NCBI GenBank assembly: GCA_029260395.1
Contig: JAJDDJ010000009.1
Span: 310,001-374,000, forward strand
DNA length: 64,000 nucleotides
From: Phycisphaerales bacterium
GTDB lineage: Bacteria > Planctomycetota > Phycisphaerae > Phycisphaerales > UBA1924
Direction of reading: 5' to 3'
Shown: piece by piece, positions 57,522 to 64,000 of the stretch
Layout: each line of letters opens with the position of its first letter
Numbering within the stretch: the first letter of the stretch is position 1
The notes under the pieces: generated by a model
The model's input: the letters and a program-made list of their open reading frames with translations, nothing else
What the model was told of the DNA's origin: nothing
Database searches by the model: none
Position numbers and translations under genes: made by a program

Positions 57522-58901
57522 ATGCAGGTCCACGACACCATCCTCGATGCCATCGGCAACACCCCGCTCGTCCGCCTCAATCGCGTGGTCGAGCCGGGCT
57601 CGGCCGAGGTGCTCGTCAAGTGCGAGTACACCAACCCCGCGGGCTCCATCAAGGACCGCATGGCGGCGTACATCATCGAGCGGGCCGAGGCCGAGGGCCT
57701 GCTCAAGCCCGGCGGGGTGATCGTCGAGAACACATCGGGCAACACCGGCATGGGCGCAGCCATGGCCGCGGCCGCCAAGGGCTACCGCGCCATCTTCACC
57801 ATGCCCGACAAGATGAGCCAGGAGAAGATCGACGGGCTCCGTGCGTTCGGGGCGGAGGTCATCATCACCGCCACCGATGTGCCCGGCGACAGCCCCGACC
57901 ACTACGTCAACGTCGCCAAACGCAAGGCGGCGGAGACCCCCGGCTCGTTCTACCTCGACCAGTACCACAGCCAGTGGAACATCGAAGCGCACGAGAAGCT
58001 CACCGCACCCGAGATATGGGAACAGACCGATGGGGGCCAGATCGACGCGGTCGTCGTCGGCACCGGCACCGGCGGAACGATCTCCGGCATCGGCCGCTTC
58101 TTCAAGAAGCAGAAGAGCCCTTGCAAGATCATCGGTGTTGATCCGCTGGGCAGCGTGCACTACAGCATCTTCAAGACGGGCGAGATGTCCACGCCGTATG
58201 TGTACAAGGTCGAGGGCTTGGGTGAGGACATCGTCTGCCGGGCGTTCGATCCGAGCGTGGTCGACGAGATGTACCAGGTCAACGACTTCGAGTGCTTCAC
58301 GATGGCGCGCCGGCTCATCCGCGAAGAGGGCCTGTTCTGCGGCGGGTCGTCCGGCGGCATGGCGCACATCGCGTGCCAGCTCGCCAAGCAGTGGGGCCCC
58401 GGTAAGAAGATCGTCGCCATCCTGCCCGATAGCGGCACGAGGTATGTGACCAAGTACCTCAACGACGAGTGGATGAAGATGCACGGCTTCATGGAAGCGC
58501 CGCGCGGCCTCGGGCTCATCGAGGACCTGCTCGATACCAGCCGCAAGGTCATCACTGCCGACCAGACGCAGACGGTCACGCAGATCATCGGCCTGATGAA
58601 AGACAACGGCATCAGCCAGATCCCGATTACCAACGGCACTGTCAACGGGTCAGCTAAGCCCATCGGCATCGTGCACGAGGTGGATGTGCTCCGCGGTCTG
58701 CAGAGCGGCGCGATCAACCCCGGCTCGCCCATCAAGGGTGTCGAGAAACCCATCGGCGGGCTGCTCTACCCCAAGGCGCGCGTCGAGGAGCTCTACGGCA
58801 TCTTCGCCAACGACCAGGCCGCCATCATCATCGACAGCGACCGCGTGGTCGGCGTCATCAGCCAGATCGACCTGATCGACCACCTCGCACGCCAGCGGTA
58901 A
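57522..58901 (+). CDS. cbs: Cystathionine beta-synthase
   Basis: 459 residues: a PLP domain and two CBS domains. It joins serine (or related) with homocysteine to cystathionine. The PLP lysine is in NPAGSIKDRM, the phosphate loop in ENTSGNTGMG, and GTGTGGTISGIGRF is a cofactor site. Two C-terminal CBS domains (VIGDIs-type ISQIPITNGTVNG, SDRVVGVISQIDLIDHL) may sense adenosyl ligands. A lower-similarity option is cysteine synthase, but the CBS pair supports cystathionine beta-synthase. It is followed, after a repeat region, by the gamma-lyase gene: a reverse transsulfuration pair. Confidence 0.9.
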   Translation: MQVHDTILDAIGNTPLVRLNRVVEPGSAEVLVKCEYTNPAGSIKDRMAAYIIERAEAEGLLKPGGVIVENTSGNTGMGAAMAAAAKGYRAIFTMPDKMSQEKIDGLRAFGAEVIITATDVPGDSPDHYVNVAKRKAAETPGSFYLDQYHSQWNIEAHEKLTAPEIWEQTDGGQIDAVVVGTGTGGTISGIGRFFKKQKSPCKIIGVDPLGSVHYSIFKTGEMSTPYVYKVEGLGEDIVCRAFDPSVVDEMYQVNDFECFTMARRLIREEGLFCGGSSGGMAHIACQLAKQWGPGKKIVAILPDSGTRYVTKYLNDEWMKMHGFMEAPRGLGLIEDLLDTSRKVITADQTQTVTQIIGLMKDNGISQIPITNGTVNGSAKPIGIVHEVDVLRGLQSGAINPGSPIKGVEKPIGGLLYPKARVEELYGIFANDQAAIIIDSDRVVGVISQIDLIDHLARQR

Positions 58902-58951
58902 GCGAACGCTGAATAGGCGGCAATCCATTGAATGAGGGCAAGTGCGAGCCT

Positions 58952-59049
58952 CCCTCTCCCCTTGAGGGAGAGGGCCGGGGTGAGGGGTATCGGTTCTTGG
59001 CCCCCTCACCCCATGCTGCGCATCGACCTCTCCCTCGCTGGGGAGAGGT
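58952..59049. repeat. Composite palindromic intergenic repeat
   Basis: Three nested hairpins: CCCTCTCCC/GGGAGAGGG (58952-58960 with 58966-58974), GGGGTGAGGGG/CCCCTCACCCC (58977-58987 with 59002-59012) and ACCTCTCCC/GGGAGAGGT (59026-59034 with 59041-59049). It lies in the gap between the CBS and gamma-lyase genes. The CCCTCTCCC style is a recurrent bacterial intergenic repeat type; copy number elsewhere is unknown. Confidence 0.8.
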
Positions 59050-59100
59050 AGGCGGATGGCCCTACCCTTGCTCTCGCCCCACGACTACAGAGGAACGACC

Positions 59101-60282
59101 ATGACGACCAACGCGAACGCCCACTCAAACGAAGGCTTCTCCACCCGCGCCATCCACGCCGGCCAGGAGCCCGACCCCACCACCGGCGCGATCATGACGC
59201 CGATCTACCAGACGTCTACCTTCGTCCAGAAGAGTCCAGGTGTCATCGTCGAGGACTACGACTACTCCCGCGCTGCCAACCCCACACGCAAAGCATTCGA
59301 GAACAACATCGCGAGCCTCGAAGGCGGCTCCCACGGCCTGGCGTTCAGTTCGGGTGTCGCAGCCACGAGCGCGGTGCTCCACCTGCTCAAGGCCGGCGAC
59401 AGCGTGCTGCTGTGCGATGACGTCTACGGCGGGACCAACCGGCTGTTTCACCGCATCTTCGCCCAGCTTGGCATCGAGCCAATCCTCGTCGACATGACCG
59501 ACCCCGCTGCGGTCAAGGCCGCGTTCAAGCCGTCCACCAAGCTCGTGTGGGTCGAGACGCCTACCAACCCAACGCTCAAGGTGGTTGATATCGCGATGCT
59601 CGCCGAGCAGGCGCGGGCGCACAACGCGGTGCTCGCGGTGGACAACACGTTCGCGACGCCTTACCTGCAGAACCCGCTGGCGTTGGGCGCGCACATCGTG
59701 CACCACTCGACGACCAAGTACATCGGCGGCCACTCCGATGCCATCGGGGGCGTGCTGGTAACGAGCGACGCCGACCTGTTCGATCGGCTCAAGTTCGTGC
59801 AGCTCTCGGTCGGGGCGGTGCCCGGCATCATGGAGTGCTTCCTGCTGCTCCGCTCGACCAAGACCCTCGCGGTGCGCATGGAGCGGCACGGCGCCAATGC
59901 CATGCAGATCGCCCACTGGCTCGAAGCCCACCCCAAGGTCGAGAGCGTTGTGTATCCCGGACTAACGAGCCACCCGCAGCACGACCTCGTCAACAAGCAG
60001 ATGCACGGCGGCGCACGCGGCTACGGCGGCATGATCACCATGTTCCTCAAGGGCGGGCTGGCCGAGAGCCGGGCGATGCTCGAGAAAACGAAGCTGTTTG
60101 CGCTCGCCGAGAGCCTCGGCGGCGTCGAGAGCCTCATCGAGCACCCCGGCATCATGACGCACGCCAGCGTGCCCGCCGACCAGCGCGCCAAGCTCGGCAT
60201 CAGCGATTCACTCGTCCGCCTCAGCGTCGGCATCGAAGACGCAGACGACCTCATCGCCGATCTTGAGAGGGCGATTGGGTAA
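59101..60282 (+). CDS. Cystathionine gamma-lyase / gamma-synthase family
   Basis: 393 residues. PLP enzyme of Cys/Met metabolism: GFSTRAIHAGQEPDPTTGAI, YSRAANPTRKAFENNIASLEG, FSSGVAATSAVLHLL, DNTFATPYLQNPLALGA and the PLP lysine in VHHSTTKYIGGHSDAIGG are diagnostic. Next to cystathionine beta-synthase it probably cleaves cystathionine to cysteine; gamma-synthase or homocysteine-forming activity cannot be excluded from sequence. ATG 59101 follows a GAGGAA site; the frame is open to 59056. Confidence 0.92.
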   Translation: MTTNANAHSNEGFSTRAIHAGQEPDPTTGAIMTPIYQTSTFVQKSPGVIVEDYDYSRAANPTRKAFENNIASLEGGSHGLAFSSGVAATSAVLHLLKAGDSVLLCDDVYGGTNRLFHRIFAQLGIEPILVDMTDPAAVKAAFKPSTKLVWVETPTNPTLKVVDIAMLAEQARAHNAVLAVDNTFATPYLQNPLALGAHIVHHSTTKYIGGHSDAIGGVLVTSDADLFDRLKFVQLSVGAVPGIMECFLLLRSTKTLAVRMERHGANAMQIAHWLEAHPKVESVVYPGLTSHPQHDLVNKQMHGGARGYGGMITMFLKGGLAESRAMLEKTKLFALAESLGGVESLIEHPGIMTHASVPADQRAKLGISDSLVRLSVGIEDADDLIADLERAIG

Positions 60283-60308
60283 CTGAAGCGACGCGACCGC
60301 TTCTGGCC

Positions 60309-60333
60309 CCTCCCCCGCCGCCGGTGGGGGAGG
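60309..60333. repeat. Palindromic intergenic repeat
   Basis: CCTCCCCCGCC (60309-60319) pairs with GGTGGGGGAGG (60323-60333), one G-T pair, loop GCC. It lies after the gamma-lyase gene, similar in style to the repeats at 58952 and 62185. Confidence 0.65.
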
Positions 60334-60390
60334 TGGCAAGCCTTGCGAGCCGGAGGGGGGTCTGCGGGAACACAGCGTTCTGATCACGGC

Positions 60391-61119
60391 TCACTTGCTG
60401 GGGAGTGAGTCTTCAGACCACGCCAGCGTTCTGAATTCCGGCGAGGACGATACGGACCGCTGAACGATCTCTTCTGGCAGCTTGTCAAGATACGCCCTGA
60501 TGTCCTCCGCGCGATCCGACGCACACACCAGCATGCAACTATCGCCGACGACAAGGGTGCATCCAAAGCCGTCGTTCGCGAACCCGACTTGTCGACTGCT
60601 GTGCAGAAATAGGAACGAGTCACGGAGCGCGATCGGATCTCGGAATCGTGATACCGGCAGAAGCGAATGACGATGCCACGAGTGGCTGGACAACCGATAG
60701 CTGATGACGGGCGACGATCGAGAGTTACGGCCCGCGAAGTACACGAACAAAATCCCGAAGGTGGCGAGCGACAGCGCGTACGAGAACACGAAGAACGATG
60801 CGACAACCGATCCGAGACCCAAAAGTAGCGACGAGGCGGTATAGAAGTATTCCCGCGGAATCCAATAGTGGTTGTTAGCACACCGCACAGGGGAGATCCT
60901 GTAGCTGAGTGCCCCGCCTCCAAAGTGCTGCGGAGCTAGTACAACGCCGAGCGATATCATCCAAGCGACGATCGCATCATGGCGGGACACGAGAGCGCCG
61001 CACTCACTGCAACGCTGCTGATCCAGACCGATCAATTCGTAGCCACAGATCGGACACGCATAGGACAGTTCGCCCCGCGAATCGCTACGTATGGGCAGCG
61101 AAGCGTCACACATGCTCAC
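60391..61119 (-). CDS. Zinc-ribbon membrane protein of unknown function
   Basis: 242 residues. A zinc ribbon near the start (YACPICGYELIGLDQQRCSECG, four Cys as CxxC..CxxC), then two or three hydrophobic segments (about 50-130), and a cytosolic-style tail. No family is recognised. GTG 61119 overlaps the stop of the upstream metallo-beta-lactamase-fold gene (GTGA); ATG 61113 is an alternative. Composition is visibly lower in GC than the neighbours. Confidence 0.68.
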   Translation of the reverse strand: MSMCDASLPIRSDSRGELSYACPICGYELIGLDQQRCSECGALVSRHDAIVAWMISLGVVLAPQHFGGGALSYRISPVRCANNHYWIPREYFYTASSLLLGLGSVVASFFVFSYALSLATFGILFVYFAGRNSRSSPVISYRLSSHSWHRHSLLPVSRFRDPIALRDSFLFLHSSRQVGFANDGFGCTLVVGDSCMLVCASDRAEDIRAYLDKLPEEIVQRSVSSSPEFRTLAWSEDSLPSK

Positions 61120-61865
61120 CCCGGCCCATAGCTCTTCCGCACGGGGTTGGCCAGCATGTTGTCGCGACCCAGCACCAGCACATCGGCGATCTCCACCGCC
61201 TCGGCGAAGCTCGCTTTGGCCTGTTCAACGCTCGCGCTGTGCGCGGGCACTTCGCCGCGTTCGAGGTGTTCGAGGGTGGGGATGGCGTCGCCGCAGATGA
61301 GCGTGGTCTGGGTGGCTTGGGGGATGAGCAGGCCGCAGAGCCCGGGCGTGACGCCCGGCAGCGGGAACAGATCAACGCCGGGCACCACTCTGTCCTCGGC
61401 GGGCTTGCACCGCTGCAGCACGCTGAGCTGCATCTCGAGTTCTTGGCGCAGCCGTGGGTCGAGGTCTTCTCCGCCTAGGCCGTCCTCGGCGGCGAGTGCC
61501 TTGGCGGTCTGCGCCAGTGGCACGCCTACGGCCTCGCGCTCGGCCTGGGAGATGAGCCACCGCGCGTTGTCGAAGAGCAGGATGCCTCGGCACGTGTCGG
61601 GCTTGAAGCTGGTGAGAAAGACGTGCGTGATCTGGCTTGGGATCATGCCCGCGCGCTCGTCGAGCCGTTGTTCGAGCGCCGCGGGCGGCAGGCCGGGATC
61701 GACGAGCACCGCGTTGTCGCCGCTGACGATGAGCGTGATGGTGGCGTGGCCCGTGCGCACGGGCCGGGTCTCGCCGCGCAGCGGGTGGTGGTCGAGGGCG
61801 CCCATGCTCAGGACGCGGACGGTTGCGACGGCGGCTTTGGTTGGGTTGGGGGCGGGCTTGTGCAT
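61116..61865 (-). CDS. Metallo-beta-lactamase fold protein lacking metal-ligand histidines
   Basis: 249 residues. The fold is clear: DNAVLVDPGLPPAAL, THVFLTSFKPDT, LFPLPGVTPGLCGLLI, LICGDAIPTLEHL and ADVLVLGRDNMLANP. These match the family skeleton, but the usual H-x-H-x-D-H is S86-x-K88-x-D90-T91, the loop H is V182/L186 and the last H is R244; only Asp90 and Asp203 stay. It cannot bind the usual two-metal site. ATG 61865 has GGAG upstream; the frame is open to 62096. It is probably a binding or inactive regulator; its stop overlaps the zinc-ribbon start. Confidence 0.82.
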   Translation of the reverse strand: MHKPAPNPTKAAVATVRVLSMGALDHHPLRGETRPVRTGHATITLIVSGDNAVLVDPGLPPAALEQRLDERAGMIPSQITHVFLTSFKPDTCRGILLFDNARWLISQAEREAVGVPLAQTAKALAAEDGLGGEDLDPRLRQELEMQLSVLQRCKPAEDRVVPGVDLFPLPGVTPGLCGLLIPQATQTTLICGDAIPTLEHLERGEVPAHSASVEQAKASFAEAVEIADVLVLGRDNMLANPVRKSYGPG

Positions 61866-62098
61866 GGCGTGGCTCCGCGGGCGGCCTTGAGTAGTCCCAG
61901 AACACGAGAGCGTACGCGGCGCAGCCCGCACAGGCCGCGCAAGCCGACCTCCTGCGAGATGGTGCGCACAACGCGGTTGGAGATGCTGCGAGCGGTTGCG
62001 AGAGTGAGGTCGGCCCTGCTGGGTATTCGGCTCACTCGACGGGCCAGCCCCCTGTTGGGGGCTCATTCGCTCGGGCAGCGTCGCCCGGGCGCACAAAG

Positions 62099-62136
62099 CG
62101 GGCCCCGTGTCTATCGCCTCGATGACACGGGGCCCG
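62099..62136. terminator. Strong hairpin, possible terminator
   Basis: GGGCCCCGTGTC (62100-62111) pairs perfectly with GACACGGGGCCC (62124-62135), and one further C-G pair (62099/62136) extends it. On the minus strand it is followed by GCTTTGTG. It lies downstream of the AhpD-like gene's 3' end and upstream of the MBL-fold gene. Confidence 0.55.
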
Positions 62137-62184
62137 TTATTCGTTGAAGGAATCTGACGATACCCCCTCAGTCACCTGCGGTGA

Positions 62185-62213
62185 CAGCTCCCCCGTCGGC
62201 GACGGGGGAGCTG
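62185..62213. repeat. Perfect 13-bp palindrome
   Basis: CAGCTCCCCCGTC (62185-62197) pairs perfectly with GACGGGGGAGCTG (62201-62213), loop GGC. It is just after the AhpD-like gene. The preceding CCCCCTCAGTCAC style matches a known class of bacterial intergenic repeats by appearance. Confidence 0.75.
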
Positions 62214-62224
62214 CAAGCAAGAAC

Positions 62225-62755
62225 TTACGCCAGCACGGGCGGCGCGGGGAAGTCGACCTCGGTCTCGTTCACATGGTTGAAGTAATTGGTGAAGACCGCC
62301 AGGCCGAACACGGCGGTGACCTCGGCGACGTGGCCATCGGTGTAGCCCGCGGCCTTGAAGTCGGCGATGTCCTCGTCGCTCACAAAGCCGCGCTTCTCTT
62401 GCATCGAAGAAGCGAACTGCGCCAGCGCGTTGAGCTTCTTGTCGCTGGTGACCTTGCCCTGGCGGGCCTCGACGGTCTGCTCTTCGGTCAGGCCTGCGCC
62501 CTTGCCGATCACGGTGTGCGCCGCGGTGCAGTAGTCGCAGTTGTTGGCCTCGGCCGAGACCAGCTGAATGACCTCGCGCTCGGCGGCGGAGAGTGAGAAC
62601 TTGTCCATCGCTCCGGCCATGCTCAGGTAGAGGTTGAGCACAGCGGGGCTGTTGGCCATGCCCTTGAAGATGTTGATCTCTTTGCCCTTGAGCGGGCCAT
62701 CGAAGATGCTCTTGACGGATTCGTGCTTGGGATCGATGACGGAGAGGCGTGCCAT
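62225..62755 (-). CDS. AhpD-like / carboxymuconolactone decarboxylase family protein
   Basis: 176 residues. All-helical alkyl hydroperoxidase-D-like protein. The redox site is Cys73-x-x-Cys76 with His80 in ANNCDYCTAAHT, and the EREVIQLVSAEANN helix is typical. It may reduce peroxides or act as a redox partner. The frame is open to 62836, but ATG 62755 has AAGGAG upstream. A divergent PHP-domain gene starts 224 bases away; no AhpC partner is in the window. Confidence 0.88.
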   Translation of the reverse strand: MARLSVIDPKHESVKSIFDGPLKGKEINIFKGMANSPAVLNLYLSMAGAMDKFSLSAAEREVIQLVSAEANNCDYCTAAHTVIGKGAGLTEEQTVEARQGKVTSDKKLNALAQFASSMQEKRGFVSDEDIADFKAAGYTDGHVAEVTAVFGLAVFTNYFNHVNETEVDFPAPPVLA

Positions 62756-62978
62756 GGTGGGCTCCTTAACGGGTCTGTGCGGGCCATCTTCCGAGTGGCC
62801 CAGCGGGGGGTGAGCGGTTCGTAAAGCCGAGAACAAGAAACAGCGCCCGGCATGGGATTCTTCGCCCGCTTGGGGCGAGTGTCACGGACATACACCCGGC
62901 GAGCGGGTAGGCTTCCAAAATCGCGGGCTTGTAGCGCCGAATGGTGCTGACTACCCGCAGAGAGGCCCGGTGCGCCCC

Positions 62979-64000
62979 ATGACAGCGCCCATGAACGCCA
63001 TGCCCCGGCACAACGCCAGCAGATCCGCCGCGGCCCCGCCCATCACCGGCACCCGCATGGACATGCACTGCCACAGCAACGCGAGCGACGGTCCAGCCGT
63101 CGCAGCCCTCGGGTTCATCGACTGTCCCGAGTGCTACTCCGAGCCCGAGCAGGTCTACGACCAGGCCAAGGTGCGGGGCATGGACCTGGTGACCATCACC
63201 GACCACGACACGGTCAAGGGCGCGATGAAGCTCGTCGAGCGCGGCTTTGAGGGGTTCATCCCCGGACAGGAAGTCACGGTCTACTTCCCGGAGGACCGGT
63301 GCAAGCTGCACGTGCTGGTGTGGGCGATGACGCCCGATCTTGATGAAGAGCTGAGCACGCTGAAGCTGCGTGAAGACGTGTACCAGTTCGCGGCGTGGCT
63401 GCGCGAGCGGGACCTGCCCCACGCGCTGGCCCACCCGCTGTACATGCAGAACGGGCGGCTGCGCCGGTGGCACATCGAGCGGTCGGCGCTCTTGTTCCGT
63501 GGGTTCGAGACGCTCAACGGCGCGCACCAGGTGGGTCACAAGGGCGTGCTCGAACGCTTCCTCTCGACGCTCACGCCGGGCATCGTGGGCGAGCTGGTGC
63601 GAGCGCACGGCCTCGAACCGCTCTGGCCCGAAGCCTGGAACAAGGCGCAGACAGCGGGCAGCGACGACCACGGGCTGCTCAACGTCGGGCGCACGTTCAC
63701 AACCGTCACCAACGAGACCGGCGAGGTGCTCAAGGACCCGCGTAAGTTCCTCGACCGCGTGATGCGCGGCCACGGCGTGCCCGGGGGCGTGGGCGGGCAC
63801 TCGGCGCTGCTGGCCCACCAGCTCTCGACGGTTGGGGCGCACTACTACGCCGACACGCTGGCCGAGCACGCGAGCCCGGTGGGGCAGATGGTCGCGAGCA
63901 AGCTGCTGCGGTTCGCCGGGGTCGATCTGCCCAAGCCTGGTCCACTGGCGCTGGCGGGCGACATGGTGAGCCGGCGGATATTCCGTCGTCGCAAGAAGAG
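62979..64000 (+). CDS. PHP-domain metal-dependent protein, C-terminally truncated by window edge
   Basis: At least 340 residues, cut by the right edge. A PHP-type metal site is seen: MDMHCHSNASDGPAV (HxH), VTITDHDTVKGAM, GQEVTVYFPEDRCKLHVLVW, LAHPLYMQN and GSDDHGLLNVG. These fit the PHP phosphoesterase fold. Relatives in planctomycetes continue into a glycosyltransferase domain, and KLLRFAGVDLPKPGPL may begin the linker, but that part is outside the window. Starts at ATG 62979, 62991 or 63000; 62979 is used. Function by family is phosphoester hydrolysis with possible glycosyl transfer. Confidence 0.82.
   Translation, partial: MTAPMNAMPRHNASRSAAAPPITGTRMDMHCHSNASDGPAVAALGFIDCPECYSEPEQVYDQAKVRGMDLVTITDHDTVKGAMKLVERGFEGFIPGQEVTVYFPEDRCKLHVLVWAMTPDLDEELSTLKLREDVYQFAAWLRERDLPHALAHPLYMQNGRLRRWHIERSALLFRGFETLNGAHQVGHKGVLERFLSTLTPGIVGELVRAHGLEPLWPEAWNKAQTAGSDDHGLLNVGRTFTTVTNETGEVLKDPRKFLDRVMRGHGVPGGVGGHSALLAHQLSTVGAHYYADTLAEHASPVGQMVASKLLRFAGVDLPKPGPLALAGDMVSRRIFRRRKK

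Larger units (their letters stand above)
61866..62224. other. Intergenic region with palindromes
   Basis: 359 bases between two minus-strand genes. It contains hairpin AGCCCCC/GGGGGCT (62046-62063), the 12-bp hairpin at 62099 and the repeat at 62185. Short open frames here look unlike genes (Ser/Arg/Pro strings); no gene is supported. Confidence 0.55.

Noticed and set aside
61808-62035. 75-residue minus-strand open frame in the gap before the MBL gene
   Set aside because: Arg/Pro/Ser-rich, no clear ribosome site, overlaps the MBL gene's start; not supported as a gene.

Overview
The window looks like chromosomal DNA of a planctomycete, most likely class Phycisphaerae. The evidence is a high-GC genome, many secreted proteins that end in a Cys-Asp-rich 'GC-type' dockerin-like tail, three PEP-CTERM-like proteins ending VPAP/TP-hydrophobic-RRR, a type IV pilin-like gene, and an outer-membrane/lipid A gene set. 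No rRNA, tRNA, CRISPR or prophage was found. The class-level assignment is an inference from gene content, not from a marker-gene tree.

Layout. 0-4.6 kb holds metabolic genes: an adenylate-kinase-like protein cut by the left edge, a fructosamine-kinase-like protein, a DUF1579-type secreted protein, succinyl-CoA ligase alpha and TerC. 4.7-17.1 kb is a surface polysaccharide region. It contains a tightly overlapping minus-strand operon (gmd, flippase, nitroreductase-like, pyruvyl transferase-like, GT2) facing a GT-B glycosyltransferase, then a secreted ADP-ribosylglycohydrolase-like protein, an acyltransferase with ankyrin repeats inserted in it, and GDP-fucose synthase. gmd and fcl together would give GDP-L-fucose. 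17.1-26.6 kb is an island of exported proteins: a PEP-CTERM-like protein, five consecutive plus-strand proteins each ending in two tandem dockerin-like units (including a trypsin-like and a metzincin protease), and a laminin-B-like PEP-CTERM protein. A 207-bp dockerin cassette is almost identical between two neighbours with unrelated N-termini.

26.7-30.5 kb holds transketolase, dnaN and a small membrane protein. 30.8-35.9 kb is an envelope biogenesis run (bamA, skp/ompH-like, lpxD, lpxC; lpxD and lpxC overlap). 36-39.8 kb has a lipoprotein, a pseudopilin overlapping it by 97 bp, a membrane protein of unknown function and a CPBP protease. 40-46 kb has rplM-rpsI, cysS, a CorC-like CBS protein and ybeY. 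46-52 kb has small proteins, nuoE, a sixth double-dockerin protein and a DUF6065-like protein.

52.2-52.8 kb is a frameshifted REP-associated (RAYT-like) transposase flanked by two inverted palindromes that differ by a compensatory base-pair swap. 52.9-60.3 kb has nuoD, a secreted alpha-amylase, surE, an SRPBCC protein, and a cystathionine beta-synthase/gamma-lyase pair (reverse transsulfuration). 60.3-64 kb has intergenic palindromic repeats, a zinc-ribbon membrane protein, a metallo-beta-lactamase-fold protein that has lost all its metal-binding histidines, an AhpD-like protein and a PHP-domain protein cut by the right edge.
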